Assembly: GCF_000373925.1 (NCBI RefSeq)
Contig: NZ_KB892773.1
Span: 1-47,200 of the forward strand
Origin: Actinopolymorpha alba DSM 45243
GTDB lineage: Bacteria; Actinomycetota; Actinomycetes; Propionibacteriales; Actinopolymorphaceae
Length of the DNA stretch: 47,200 nt
Direction: 5' to 3'
A program made the translations under genes and the position numbers. The notes beneath the pieces were generated by a model that was not told where the DNA came from, made no database searches, and worked only from the letters and a program-made list of their open reading frames with translations. Within the stretch, counting starts at the first letter, position 1. The number at the start of each line of letters is the position of its first letter. Of the stretch, positions 15,412 through 25,275 are shown one piece after another.

Positions 15412-18400
15412 ATGGCTCAAGTGGTCCTGCACCCCTCCACCTCTGACGCGCTCCTTCATGCTGCTGGGTCGATCCCCTACGCCAGGGGTAGCCGGTCCGC
15501 GAAGCGCCACGCGGTCATGCAAACGACCTGGAAGCTCCCGTCTCGGGAGCTTCATGGGATAGTTCGAGGCGAGAACGGCCTTCTTGCAGCCGCGGCGTAT
15601 TTCTCGCCTTCCCGTGAAGGGATGTTCACGTTCGAGTATGGCCAATGCACCTGTGCGGGCGGGCTCACCTGCGAGCACGTGGTGGCGTTGGTATTAACGG
15701 TGATGGGGAGCGGATCAGCGCGACCCGCGCGAAGTGAAAGTCGACAGGCGCTGGCGTGGGAGCGGTCGTTGGGGGCCCTGCTGGAGCGTGGCCCGGAACG
15801 CCCGGCGCCTGCCGCAAGCCGATCAGCTGAGCTTCCGCTTGCGATCGAGGTCACGGTGTCCGCGAGCGCACGACCAGCCTCGCCTCTCCGCTCGACGGAC
15901 AATGCCTCGGCATTGAAGGTGCTCGCGCGGCTGGTTCGGCCCGGCAAGAACAAAAACGGCTGGGTCAACGGCGGGTTGAGCTGGAACAAACTTGATTCCC
16001 TGCACTATTACGGCGAGTTTCCCGCCGCGCAGGTGCGGCTACTCGGGGAGTTCTACGCTCTCTACCGGGCAGGGGACTCAAGATACTCCGGTTATTATTC
16101 GTACGGCGACGAGAAGTCGATCTTCCTCTCGTCGTTCAACAGTCATCGGCTCTGGTCCATTCTGGACGAAGCTGATGCGATTGGTCTGCGGCTCGTTCAC
16201 GGACGCAAGCGATTGGGGGCCCTCGACCCCTACACCTCGGCTGAGCTCTGTCTGGATGCCATTCGCGATGACGCCAGCGGGTCACTCCAGATCAGCCCGG
16301 TGATTCGGGCCGACGAGACAGTCATGGACCTGTCGCCGATCGCCTTCATCGGTGCCGATGGCCACGGCCTCATCTATGCCGACGCGGACATCGAGGCGGA
16401 CGCCGATCACAACAACTGGCGGCTGCGGCTGGCAAGACTCGACCTGCCGGTCCCACCGCAGCTACAGCGCATGGTTCAGGGCAACCAGCGCCTGGAGATT
16501 CCCGCGGCTGAGCTGGACCGGTTCAGCCGCGACTACTACCCACGGTTGCGGCACCTGGCGCCGCTGATCTCCTCCGACGGATCCTTCACCCCGCCGGCGA
16601 TCTCCGACCCGACGTTGGTGCTGCGCGCGTCCTACGGCGACAACCACGCACTCGACCTCGTCTGGGAATGGGCGTACGACGTGGGCGATACGCGGCTGCG
16701 CGAACCGCTGCGGCCGGATGCCTCAGACACCCCGGACGCCGGCATCCGGGACCTGGAGCAGGAGCGCGCCATCCTTGCCAACCTCGACATCCCACTCGAT
16801 CAGCTGGGACCCCTTCGCGCGGACTCCGATGCTGTCGATCCTGGATATGACGATCCGCTGCGAGCGCTGGCTCCGCGGGCAGAGTTCGATAGCATCGACA
16901 CCGTACGCTTCAGCACGGAATTGCTGCCGCTGCTCGCCGACCAGCCCGGCGTCACCGTTGAGGTGAGCGGTCATCCTGCCGACTACCGCGAGGTCAGCGA
17001 CACCTTGCGGATCGGTGTGTCGACCCATGACGTGGCGGATGAGACGGATTGGTTCGACCTCGGGATCGACATCACCGTCGAAGGGCGGCAGGTTCCGTTC
17101 TCTGACGTGTTCATGGCCCTCACCAGCGGCCAGTCCCACCTGTTGCTCCCTGATGGCGCCTACTTCTCGCTCGAGAAGCCCGAACTCCAGACCCTGCGTG
17201 GACTGATCGAAGAGGCGCGGACGCTGCAGGACTCGTCCAAGGGGCCGCTCCGGATCAGCAGATTCCAGGCCGGGCTGTGGGATGAGCTGACCCAGCTCGG
17301 GGTGGTCAACCACCAGGCGAAGGCGTGGAAGCAGCAGGTGACCGGGTTGCTGTCGCTCGATTCGATCGAGGCGACTGAGCCGCCGGCCGCCTTCACCGCG
17401 GAGCTGCGGCCCTACCAACAGGACGGGTTCCGGTGGCTGGCGTTCCTGTGGCGGTACCAACTCGGTGGCATCCTCGCCGACGACATGGGGCTCGGAAAGA
17501 CTCTGCAGACTTTGGCGTTGATCTGCCACGCCAAGCAGGCTGAACCCACCATCGCGCCGTTCCTCATCATTGCTCCGACCAGCGTCGTGTCCAACTGGCA
17601 GGCGGAGTCCGCGCGGTTCGCGCCGGGCCTGAAGGTCGTCTCGATCTCTGACACGCTGCGGCGTCGTGGCCAGTCCCTCGACGAGATCATCGCGGACGCC
17701 GACGTGGTGGTCACCTCGTACACCTTGTTCCGGCTCGACTTCGATGATTACGCCGACGCGTCCTGGTCAGGGCTGATCCTTGACGAAGCGCAGGTGGTCA
17801 AGAATCACCAGTCAAAGGCGTACCAATGCGCGCGCCGGCTACCGACGTCATTCAAGCTCGCCATCACCGGCACACCGATGGAGAACAACCTGATGGAGCT
17901 CTGGTCGTTGCTGTCGATCAGTGCGCCTGGGTTGTTTCCGAATCCGACTCGTTTTCTCCACTACTACGCCCGCCCGATCGAGAAGAAGAGTGCCACTGAA
18001 CTCCTGGCGCAGTTGCAGCGGCGGGTCCGGCCCCTGGTCATGCGGCGTACCAAGGAACAGGTCGCCGCTGACCTTCCCGCCAAGCAGGAGCACGTTCTCA
18101 CGGTCGAGCTCCATTCGCGCCACCGGAAGATCTACCAGACGCACCTGCAGCGCGAGCGGCAGAAGGTCCTCGGTCTGATCGACGACATGAACAAGAACCG
18201 CTTCACAATCCTGCGCTCGTTGACGTTGCTCCGACAGCTGAGCCTGCACGCCGGACTCGTCGACGACACGTATGAGAATCTGCCCTGTGCCAAGATCGAG
18301 ACGTTGTTTGACCAGCTCAACGATGTGATCGCTGGCGAGCACAGGGCATTGGTCTTCAGTCAGTTCACCGGATTTCTCGGAAAGCTGCGTGACCGGCTGG

Positions 18401-18789
18401 ACGAGGCTGGCGTGCCATACTGCTATCTCGATGGCAAGACTCGTAACCGGTCCACGGTGTTGAAGCACTTCAAGAGTGGCTCGGCGCCGATCTTCCTGAT
18501 CAGCCTCAAGGCGGGTGGGTTCGGGCTGAATCTCACCGAGGCGGACTACTGCTTCCTCCTCGACCCGTGGTGGAACCCCGCGACGGAAGCGCAGGCGGTT
18601 GACCGCGTCCACCGGATCGGGCAGACCCGCAATGTCATGGTCTACCGCCTGATCGCCAAGGACACGATCGAAGAAAAGGTAATGGCGCTGAAGGCAAGAA
18701 AGGCCGAGCTGTTCTCCAGCGTCATGGACGACGGCAACGTTTTTGGCGCCAGCCTTGACGCGGACGACATTCGTGGCCTGCTCGCTTAG
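15412..18789 (+). CDS. SNF2-family DNA helicase/ATPase with SWIM zinc finger
   Basis: A 1125-residue protein. A SWIM zinc finger sits near residues 78-90 (CTCAGGLTCEH, the C-x-C-x(n)-C-x-H pattern). A long middle region of unknown fold precedes the SNF2 motor: Walker A in DDMGLGKT near residue 692, DEAQ box in LILDEAQ near residue 790, then the helicase C domain with LVFSQFT, SLKAGGFGLNLT and DRVHRIGQ. Such bacterial proteins move on or remodel DNA-protein complexes; their exact job is unknown. ATG at 15412 begins the conserved protein. An earlier in-frame start at 15250 would overlap the aminopeptidase gene and add an unconserved stretch. Confidence 0.93.
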   Translation: MAQVVLHPSTSDALLHAAGSIPYARGSRSAKRHAVMQTTWKLPSRELHGIVRGENGLLAAAAYFSPSREGMFTFEYGQCTCAGGLTCEHVVALVLTVMGSGSARPARSESRQALAWERSLGALLERGPERPAPAASRSAELPLAIEVTVSASARPASPLRSTDNASALKVLARLVRPGKNKNGWVNGGLSWNKLDSLHYYGEFPAAQVRLLGEFYALYRAGDSRYSGYYSYGDEKSIFLSSFNSHRLWSILDEADAIGLRLVHGRKRLGALDPYTSAELCLDAIRDDASGSLQISPVIRADETVMDLSPIAFIGADGHGLIYADADIEADADHNNWRLRLARLDLPVPPQLQRMVQGNQRLEIPAAELDRFSRDYYPRLRHLAPLISSDGSFTPPAISDPTLVLRASYGDNHALDLVWEWAYDVGDTRLREPLRPDASDTPDAGIRDLEQERAILANLDIPLDQLGPLRADSDAVDPGYDDPLRALAPRAEFDSIDTVRFSTELLPLLADQPGVTVEVSGHPADYREVSDTLRIGVSTHDVADETDWFDLGIDITVEGRQVPFSDVFMALTSGQSHLLLPDGAYFSLEKPELQTLRGLIEEARTLQDSSKGPLRISRFQAGLWDELTQLGVVNHQAKAWKQQVTGLLSLDSIEATEPPAAFTAELRPYQQDGFRWLAFLWRYQLGGILADDMGLGKTLQTLALICHAKQAEPTIAPFLIIAPTSVVSNWQAESARFAPGLKVVSISDTLRRRGQSLDEIIADADVVVTSYTLFRLDFDDYADASWSGLILDEAQVVKNHQSKAYQCARRLPTSFKLAITGTPMENNLMELWSLLSISAPGLFPNPTRFLHYYARPIEKKSATELLAQLQRRVRPLVMRRTKEQVAADLPAKQEHVLTVELHSRHRKIYQTHLQRERQKVLGLIDDMNKNRFTILRSLTLLRQLSLHAGLVDDTYENLPCAKIETLFDQLNDVIAGEHRALVFSQFTGFLGKLRDRLDEAGVPYCYLDGKTRNRSTVLKHFKSGSAPIFLISLKAGGFGLNLTEADYCFLLDPWWNPATEAQAVDRVHRIGQTRNVMVYRLIAKDTIEEKVMALKARKAELFSSVMDDGNVFGASLDADDIRGLLA

Positions 18790-18835
18790 AGCTCACAGGC
18801 CACCAGCCTCGGGGCGGGGAGCCCCGTCGCTCGGC

Positions 18836-19291
18836 TCAGGATTCCGCCTGCCGGCGCATCCGCTCGACGATGTCGACGACCTCGGTGCCCATGGTCTGGG
18901 TGTCCCGCAGGATTTCGTCCATCGTCTTCTCGAAATCCGGCAATTGCTCAAGAACCTGCCGCGGATCGGGTGCGCCATCGGCGAATGCTTCGGTCACGAT
19001 CGTGTTGATCTGCTCTTGGACGTCGTCGCGCGCGAGGTTGGTGACGCGCTTGATTTCGGCCGCCAGCTCCTCGGATCCCATCCGCAGCATGCGCGGATCG
19101 ATGGTCAGCTCCTCGATGCCGTTCGCCTCGGAGTACGACACGGTCAACCGGTCGTCGTCGGTCGTCGCCGCTCCCACCGTTTCCTGGATTCGCCGCTGGA
19201 GTTCTTCGGCCTTGGCCGCCCGCTCCTGATGAGCCCGCATCAGCTCATCTGGGTTTGTGAAAATCTCAGACAGATCGAAGAACTCCGACAC
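18836..19291 (-). CDS. YbaB/EbfC-like DNA-binding family protein
   Basis: A 151-residue protein with the YbaB layout: an N-terminal helix with AEELQRRIQET, a beta hairpin (LTVSYSEANGIEELTIDP), then a long helix (AAEIKRVTNLARDDVQEQI). A further C-terminal helical tail is added. YbaB proteins bind DNA as dimers, but actinobacterial versions also occur inside type VII secretion (ESX) clusters. The GTG start at 19291 has a strong GGAGGAAG site. It is the last gene of a three-gene minus-strand group with a WXG-like and a membrane protein. Confidence 0.85.
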   Translation of the reverse strand: MSEFFDLSEIFTNPDELMRAHQERAAKAEELQRRIQETVGAATTDDDRLTVSYSEANGIEELTIDPRMLRMGSEELAAEIKRVTNLARDDVQEQINTIVTEAFADGAPDPRQVLEQLPDFEKTMDEILRDTQTMGTEVVDIVERMRRQAES

Positions 19292-19335
19292 TGTTTCTTC
19301 CTCCGGTTCGTCAGGTCAGATCGCGGTGCGCCGGC

Positions 19336-20205
19336 TCAGAACCCTGTCAGCACGTTGACCTGGCCCTTACTGAGCTTCTTCAGCATGTCACCCAGGGTTT
19401 CCAGCGCCGCGTCGCCCATGTCCTTGTAACCCTCGGCGTCACCGAGCCGGATGGAGTCGCTGATCCCAGCCTGGAACGTCCGGACCGCGACGAGAGCGGC
19501 GTGGGCCTGACCCACCTTGACCATGATCTCGTCCATGATCCGGATCACCCGGGGAAGCATCCGCGCGATGACCTGTCCGGCGTTGCGGATCGAGACCGCC
19601 ACGCCCTGGCCGAACGGAATGGCCACCGCGATCCAGAAGGCCGCCGCGAGAATCGCGAGCACGCCGGCGAGGGCGCAGGCGATCGCCATCTGGATGAACC
19701 TCAAACTGCCGACAACGGCGGTGAGGGCGGCGGTTTCCCAGGCGAGGCAGTAGGTGTTCTGAACGCTGTCGCGGTATTTACGGAGTCGCTCGGAGTAAGC
19801 CTCCTGGTCATTCGCCTGCCAGACGTCAGGAGTGATGCTGTAGTACTGGTCGTTCAGGGCCTCGAGGTAGGTCTTGCCAGCCGATCCGGACTCGTGGATC
19901 CGCGAGCAGGCCTCGAGCATTTTGCCGGTGTCGGTGATGATCAGCTTGAGCCGCAGCGGAACGCTGGTGAGCACACCACCAGTGACCGTGATGGTCTGCC
20001 CGCCCAGTGACATCGACCGGTTGAGGTTCCACTTCGCGCCGACCTTGCCGAGCTGATTGAGGAGAAAGCCGCTCTTGTCAGCGGGGATGGGGAGGAGAAG
20101 CTCGGGCCACACGGAGCACGCGACGAGGGAGGAGCCGAACGCGGTCCAGCCGAGCACCTTGCCTGAGGAGAAGGCGCCCGCCATGGAGTCGTACGCGTTA
20201 CTCAT
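19336..20205 (-). CDS. ESX-associated membrane protein of unknown function
   Basis: A 289-residue protein with no recognised catalytic motif. A central hydrophobic block (FIQMAIACALAGVLAILAAA, near residues 170-190) and a second one just after it form a membrane hairpin. Before it lies a helical stretch with VWQANDQEAY, reminiscent of WXG-type helices, and after it a helical tail. It overlaps the upstream WXG-like gene by 8 bases, so the two are probably translationally coupled, and a YbaB gene follows 44 bases on. The neighbourhood points to a type VII secretion accessory or substrate. Function not known. Confidence 0.75.
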   Translation of the reverse strand: MSNAYDSMAGAFSSGKVLGWTAFGSSLVACSVWPELLLPIPADKSGFLLNQLGKVGAKWNLNRSMSLGGQTITVTGGVLTSVPLRLKLIITDTGKMLEACSRIHESGSAGKTYLEALNDQYYSITPDVWQANDQEAYSERLRKYRDSVQNTYCLAWETAALTAVVGSLRFIQMAIACALAGVLAILAAAFWIAVAIPFGQGVAVSIRNAGQVIARMLPRVIRIMDEIMVKVGQAHAALVAVRTFQAGISDSIRLGDAEGYKDMGDAALETLGDMLKKLSKGQVNVLTGF

Positions 20206-20500
20206 GCGTCATCGTGTTCCTCTCCTCGATGTCGCGCCAGTTTCGAGCGATGACCTGGGCGGCGTCGCTCAACTCCGTCGCGGTCTCGCGCTTGGTCTCC
20301 CATGCCTGCTCGACGTATTCCGAAGCGAAGAAGTACGCCAGAACCACGAGGAGACCACCGGCCTGACCGGCCTCTGTCATGAGGTCCTGCGCCTCGCGCG
20401 CGAGATTTCTGGCCGACGGCAAGGAATCCGTCGCCGCGTTGTCGATCTTCCTGCCGAGCCCCTCGATGAACTCTTGGTCGATGACCCTGCTGTCTCCCAC
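20198..20500 (-). CDS. Small WXG100-like protein
   Basis: A 100-residue protein of helix-turn-helix-like layout, the size of ESAT-6/WXG100 family members. The C-terminal half has AQVIARNWRDIEER. The classical mid-protein W-x-G is not present. A short hydrophobic stretch (GGLLVVLAYFF) lies mid-protein. The start is GTG at 20500. It is the first gene of the minus-strand group and overlaps the next by 8 bases. WXG100-like identity is inferred from size, helicity and partners and should be treated as tentative. Confidence 0.65.
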   Translation of the reverse strand: MGDSRVIDQEFIEGLGRKIDNAATDSLPSARNLAREAQDLMTEAGQAGGLLVVLAYFFASEYVEQAWETKRETATELSDAAQVIARNWRDIEERNTMTHE

Positions 20501-20663
20501 GGCGGCAGTCTAGGTGCGCCGCTGAATGAGCCAACGATCCGTTCTTTCCGCGCTGTGGATAACTACGGAGGCGCATCGTATCGTGCCGCTGAGCGAGTGC
20601 CTGCCGCGCGCGGCTCGACGTGACCCAGGTGGGCTCAGCAGGATCAGGCTCTAAGGTGACGGC

Positions 20664-21854
20664 GTGGAATACACCCTGCTCCAGGCGTACAACACCACCC
20701 CTGGCGACCTCGAGGACGCCATCAAGCTGCTGGCGCCTGACTGGGTGGGTGGGTCGGCCATCGACCACACCGATTTCTGGGTCACCGTGCCGATGACCGA
20801 GGCCGCGGCCCGGACCTTGGCGCCGCTGCTGGCCCCACTGGTGGGCGTACGCATCGTCACTGTCACCGTCGACGCCGACCACTGCCGGCTCTCACTCACC
20901 CGACCAGACGCAGCACCGATCGGTCCGGTCGACGGCCGTAGTACGGAGCAGGTTGCCGAGCTCGCGACCGCGCTGGGCAAGAAGAACGGCGCGGAACTCG
21001 CCGGCGTCCTCGCCTCTCCCAAACCACCCGCCGAGCGGCATCGAGACGCCGCCGGTTTGCTCGGGCTCCCGTTCCCTGACACCGCTCTTCGCGGCCGGGC
21101 GGGGGTGCTCGTGGCGTGGGCGCCGGCCACGACGGTACGCAACCTGCTGCCGGTCGAGGGGCACGGCGCGTGGGTCGTCCCGCACGGCCCGAACGCCTGC
21201 CTCGTGGTGGCCGACGGGTCAGGCTGGGCGCCCCATCCGGGGACCTTCTCCGAGGCGTTCACCGCACAGAACGCCCGAGCGCTGCCCTCGATCGGACTCA
21301 GCTGGGGGCAGGACCCGACGCTCTGGCTGTCGGGCGACGGGTCCGCTACTCGCGTGGAGCTGACCACGCAGGACCCGAAGAACCTCGCGTCGGCGGCCGC
21401 CGGCCTCGCCTCGGTGGTTGGGCGGCCCGACGTCGAGTCCGATGCCAGCAAGGCGCTGTCTCCTGGAAGGGATCCGACGTACCAAGCCACGGATCTGCTC
21501 CGCCTCCTCGGTGTGAGCGAGGTGCCGGCCGGCGCGCCCGTCGAGGAGCTCGCGGCCTGGGCCGCCAGCCAGGAGGGCGCCGTCCGGGTCGAGGCGAGGG
21601 CGGGTACGTCGCTGTCGCTGCGGCACGCCGACCCGTCGGCGCTGGCATCGACGTTCCGGCACCGGCGCACCATCCGGAGGGTACGAAAGGTCCTCGTCCT
21701 GCTGGCTGTTGTGGCGGGGTTCGGGCTGGTCTTCGTGGTGAGCGAGCGGCATTTCGGGTGGGCGCTTCCGGCCGCTGGTGCGCTCGCTGTGCTGCTTGTC
21801 AGCTGGGTTCTGCTGAAGCGACTGCTCCCGCCGGCCGGCTCCCGTACGCCGTGA
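20664..21854 (+). CDS. Uncharacterised protein with C-terminal membrane anchor
   Basis: A 396-residue protein with a large soluble region (residues 1-330) and two hydrophobic helices at the end (VLVLLAVVAGFGLVFVV and ALPAAGALAVLLVSWVLL), preceded by a basic RHRRTIRRVRK stretch. This predicts a cytoplasmic domain anchored at its C terminus. The soluble part has alternating alpha/beta sequence without a catalytic motif I recognise. GTG at 20664. It is divergent from the ESX-like group with 163 bases between starts, which suggests a shared function, possibly as an ESX-associated scaffold. That link is inference. Confidence 0.75.
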   Translation: MEYTLLQAYNTTPGDLEDAIKLLAPDWVGGSAIDHTDFWVTVPMTEAAARTLAPLLAPLVGVRIVTVTVDADHCRLSLTRPDAAPIGPVDGRSTEQVAELATALGKKNGAELAGVLASPKPPAERHRDAAGLLGLPFPDTALRGRAGVLVAWAPATTVRNLLPVEGHGAWVVPHGPNACLVVADGSGWAPHPGTFSEAFTAQNARALPSIGLSWGQDPTLWLSGDGSATRVELTTQDPKNLASAAAGLASVVGRPDVESDASKALSPGRDPTYQATDLLRLLGVSEVPAGAPVEELAAWAASQEGAVRVEARAGTSLSLRHADPSALASTFRHRRTIRRVRKVLVLLAVVAGFGLVFVVSERHFGWALPAAGALAVLLVSWVLLKRLLPPAGSRTP

Positions 21855-21875
21855 GCGGGGTCGGGCTCGCGGCGG

Positions 21876-22298
21876 TCAGCGCACGGCGATGTCGTCGAGC
21901 CGATCCATCGGGACCTTCTTGACCTGAACCGTTTCGAGGCCGAGGAGACGCGCCTTCAACAACCGGTGTACGCCGTCCAGAAGCGTGAGTCGTTCAGGTC
22001 GGTCGAGCACATGGAGCGGGTAGCGCAGGTCGGCCCCGAGGGTGCGGGCGTACTGCTCGTGGTACCGCTCGGGATCGGCGGCCACCTCGGCCGGGCTCAC
22101 GGCGAAGAACTGTCCGTCGTACGCCCACATCGGTAGCTGGAGCTGCCAGTCGAGTTCGGCAACGGCGACCTCGGTGACCACCAGGTCGAGCGCCCACAGA
22201 CGTTCCATATCCCAGTGGAAGTCGAGGGTGACGTCCTTCAGCACCGGCGGGAGAAGGTGCTGCAGCGGGAACGGCCGGCGAGGTCGCGCGGAAGTCAT
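21876..22298 (-). CDS. Stand-alone ParB-like nuclease-fold domain protein
   Basis: A 140-residue protein. The last 40 residues match the core of the ParB N-terminal/sulfiredoxin fold: LTLLDGVHRLLKARLLGLETVQV, with the conserved D-G-x-H-R. There is no HTH, so it is not a partition protein. Such single-domain proteins occur in many actinobacteria with unknown roles; some members bind nucleotides. It converges with the tail-anchored protein gene, 22 bases apart. Family call fair, function unknown. Confidence 0.75.
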   Translation of the reverse strand: MTSARPRRPFPLQHLLPPVLKDVTLDFHWDMERLWALDLVVTEVAVAELDWQLQLPMWAYDGQFFAVSPAEVAADPERYHEQYARTLGADLRYPLHVLDRPERLTLLDGVHRLLKARLLGLETVQVKKVPMDRLDDIAVR

Positions 22299-22352
22299 GG
22301 CCGGACACCGTATCCGGCCGGAACGCCCCGACCGCCCAGCGACGCCGCGTGG

Positions 22353-25085
22353 TCAGCGGCCGCTCCGGGTCGGTGGATAGACCTGCACCTCGGCGAGGCT
22401 GAGGGCGCGGGTGGCGTTCAGGTGGATGCGCAGATAGCGGCCGGTCACGCCCGCCTCGGCCCGCACCACGGTCGGGCGCCCGGCGATGGCGGTCTCGTGC
22501 GCGTGCCACGCACCCGGCGTGCGCAGGGACTCCTCGACCGTCGCACCGGTGATCGGCTGGTCCGCCACGATGACGTAATAGTCGCTCAGCCGGCTGCCAC
22601 AGCAGTCGGTGCGGTTCCAGAGCCGGATCTCACCGATCGGGTACTCCCGCCCAAGGTCGACCTGCCACCACGGCTGGTCCTCCCACCCGTCGGCGGTGTG
22701 GGTGACCGACCCGTTGGCGAACGCGCCGTCGACATCACCGTCCACGGCACGATCCGCGGTGCCGCCCCAGTCGGTGGTGGACTGCTCGGCCGGCTGGCGC
22801 AGGGCGAGGTTCGCTGGATCGAACCACACCCGCCCGCCCGCGTCGAATGCCCGCCGACCCTCGACGTACCCCAGCGACACCTCCATGGGTACGTCGTCCG
22901 GTACCGCGTCCTCGGGCACGGTGACCCGCCAGGCCAGCCGCTTGGTCTCGCCCGGCCGCACGGCGGCGTACGATGTCGGAGTCAGCGGCTCGGCCGTCAC
23001 CCCGTCGGGCACCCGCAGGCGGGCGCGAACCTCCGTCGCCACCGAGCGGCCGGCGTTCGTCACCGCGTACTCCAGCGTCTGCTCGTCGCCAGGCACCGTC
23101 TCCACAATTACCTGCGAGGGGACGACGGCGACGCCGGTGACCGCGGGTTCGACCGTCCAGACCTGCGGCCGGTCACCGTCGAACGGCTCCTGCCGGACGG
23201 CGCCGCCCGCGGCGGAACTGACCGGCGTCAGCAGCTGGCCGCTCGGCATCGACCGCAGCCGGTAGCCGTCCCCGCCGCGCTCGAGGTAGAAGCCGGCACC
23301 GGGCGTGGCGCAGTCGCCCAACCCGACACCGGTCTCGGGCTTGACCCAGCTGGTGACCCACGCGCAGGCGCCGGTCGCGACGTTCCGCAGCGTGTACCGG
23401 CCGGCGGGGTCGCTGTCGATCAGCCAGCGCTGGTGGGCGCTGCCGTCGGCCGCCGCCTGCACGAGCGCGGGTGAGCGTCCGGCCTTCGCCGTCTCGAAGC
23501 TCAGGAGCTTGCCGGTCGCGGCGTTCCGCACCGTGTACGCCTCGGTGGTGACCGGCGTCGGCGTCCGATAACCCGGCGCCTGCCCGACCGCCGCGGTGAT
23601 CGGTTGGAACTCCTCGTACGTCGCGGCGAGCCGTGGCCCACCCCAGACGTTCGCCGCGAACGGGTACATGCGCGCGTTGAGGGCCGGCTCCAGGTCGTAC
23701 TCACTGGTCGTCTCCTGCGGCGGCCACACCGCGAGCTCCGCCCCGAGGAGGCGCGGGTCGTCGGCCGGCAGGACGTCGCCGCCGTGGAACTCGTTGACCC
23801 GGAAGTTCTCGTACACCCAGTCGTTCCCGGCGTTCAGGCGGGACCCCAGCATGTAGAGGTTGAGGTGGGCATTGATCAGCCGGTTGCCGTTGGCGGCGAG
23901 CTGCTTCGGTGTCAGCCGGCCCTCCTGGGCGATCCAGTGCTCCACGACGATGTCGGGGTCGAGCCTGGTCTTGAGGCCGCTGAAGAGCTGGTCGTTCCAG
24001 ACGTACATCGTGCGCCCGGCCGGCGCCAGCACCTCCCGCCGCATCCAGTTGAACTGCAGCGGCATCACCTCGGCCGCAGCGGCGTCCGGCCCCACCTCGG
24101 CGCGGGCGCGGTCGACCAGCGACGGGAACTGCTGGAACGCCGCCGCGGACGAGAGGTACTCGTCCCCACCCGCGTGGAAGTCCGTACCCCCGAAGACGTC
24201 CATCGTCGCCTCGACGACCGCGCGCATGTGGGCGTACGCGACCGGGTTTCCCATGTCTACGTTGTCGGCACGCGGGCCGTTCTGGTTGGAGAGCACCAGG
24301 TCGGGATGGCCCTGCAGGTGGTAGGACGCGTGGCCGGGGAAGTTGACCTGCGGGACGAGGCGGACGTGGTGCCGCTGGGCGAACGCCGCCAGGTCGCGCA
24401 CCTGTGCGGGCGTGTAGCGCGGGCGCTGCCAGGTGTCGAACTCCCTGAACCCGGGGAGCTCCACCATCATCTCGACGTGCAGGGTGTTGAGCTTGAGGTA
24501 GCTCAGCTGCTTGATCAGGCGCTTGAGATAGTCGGTCGACCAGTACGTCACGCAGTTGCAGAACGACACCCCGCGGTAGGCGTGGTCGGGCCAGTCGCGG
24601 GCGGTGCCGCCCGGTAGCTTGCCGGTTCGCGGGTCCTTCTGCGTGAGCAGCTGGAGGGTCGAGCGGGTGCCGGCCCAGATGCCGGCGGGGGTGGCCGCCG
24701 AGATCCGTAAGACTGGGGCGACGGTGAGTTGGTACGCCTCGGCGCTGCCCAGGTCCTTCAGGTCGGGGTCCAGCCGCAGCTCGATCTGACCCGGACGGGC
24801 CGCGCCGGTCGCCACGTCCACCGTCCGGCCGGTGAGCGCGGACAGGTCCTGTGCGAACACCCGGGCGTCGGCGGCCAGCTCCTTCGCCTGCTTTTCGTCG
24901 AGTACGACGGACAGGGCCGGGCTGACGACGAATCCGTTGCCGCCCGGTGACCATTCCTTCAACGCGGGGACGGTCCACGGCTGCTCGCTTCGGGGCGCGG
25001 CGGCGGGCTCGGCGGTCGCGCCTCGTGGCACCAGCACGGTCGTGAGGAGGGCAACCAGCACACCCAGGGTGATTCGCCTGATCAT
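22353..25085 (-). CDS. Secreted GH20 beta-N-acetylhexosaminidase with RICIN, NEW3 and F5/8C domains
   Basis: A 910-residue exported enzyme for N-acetylglucosamine or galactosamine ends of glycans. A signal peptide (MIRRITLGVLVALLTTVL) leads into a GH20b domain (residues 45-155). The GH20 barrel follows, with the catalytic Asp-Glu pair in HAGGDEY near residue 306 and NFPGHASYH near residue 250. A RICIN-type lectin region spans about 515-645, an NEW3-like beta-sandwich about 665-755, and a C-terminal discoidin domain about 765-905 (QPWWQVDLG, GRYLRIHLNA). ATG at 25085 begins the signal peptide; the frame extends upstream through an unconserved stretch. The upstream spacer holds two large hairpins. 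Confidence 0.95.
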   Translation of the reverse strand: MIRRITLGVLVALLTTVLVPRGATAEPAAAPRSEQPWTVPALKEWSPGGNGFVVSPALSVVLDEKQAKELAADARVFAQDLSALTGRTVDVATGAARPGQIELRLDPDLKDLGSAEAYQLTVAPVLRISAATPAGIWAGTRSTLQLLTQKDPRTGKLPGGTARDWPDHAYRGVSFCNCVTYWSTDYLKRLIKQLSYLKLNTLHVEMMVELPGFREFDTWQRPRYTPAQVRDLAAFAQRHHVRLVPQVNFPGHASYHLQGHPDLVLSNQNGPRADNVDMGNPVAYAHMRAVVEATMDVFGGTDFHAGGDEYLSSAAAFQQFPSLVDRARAEVGPDAAAAEVMPLQFNWMRREVLAPAGRTMYVWNDQLFSGLKTRLDPDIVVEHWIAQEGRLTPKQLAANGNRLINAHLNLYMLGSRLNAGNDWVYENFRVNEFHGGDVLPADDPRLLGAELAVWPPQETTSEYDLEPALNARMYPFAANVWGGPRLAATYEEFQPITAAVGQAPGYRTPTPVTTEAYTVRNAATGKLLSFETAKAGRSPALVQAAADGSAHQRWLIDSDPAGRYTLRNVATGACAWVTSWVKPETGVGLGDCATPGAGFYLERGGDGYRLRSMPSGQLLTPVSSAAGGAVRQEPFDGDRPQVWTVEPAVTGVAVVPSQVIVETVPGDEQTLEYAVTNAGRSVATEVRARLRVPDGVTAEPLTPTSYAAVRPGETKRLAWRVTVPEDAVPDDVPMEVSLGYVEGRRAFDAGGRVWFDPANLALRQPAEQSTTDWGGTADRAVDGDVDGAFANGSVTHTADGWEDQPWWQVDLGREYPIGEIRLWNRTDCCGSRLSDYYVIVADQPITGATVEESLRTPGAWHAHETAIAGRPTVVRAEAGVTGRYLRIHLNATRALSLAEVQVYPPTRSGR

Positions 25086-25275
25086 TCGATCAAGCTGACC
25101 AAGGAACGCCTGATGATCAACCGCTCTGCCCGGCACTGGACAGCGAACCGGGTGCGCGGACCTCTGCCCGGCCCCGTCTGACGCCTCCCTCGAGCTGGCC
25201 GCGGAACCTGGACCACGGGTACGACGCGGCCGGAGCAGCTGCCGGCGGAGCCGTATGGAGGCTAGCCCCAAGTTG

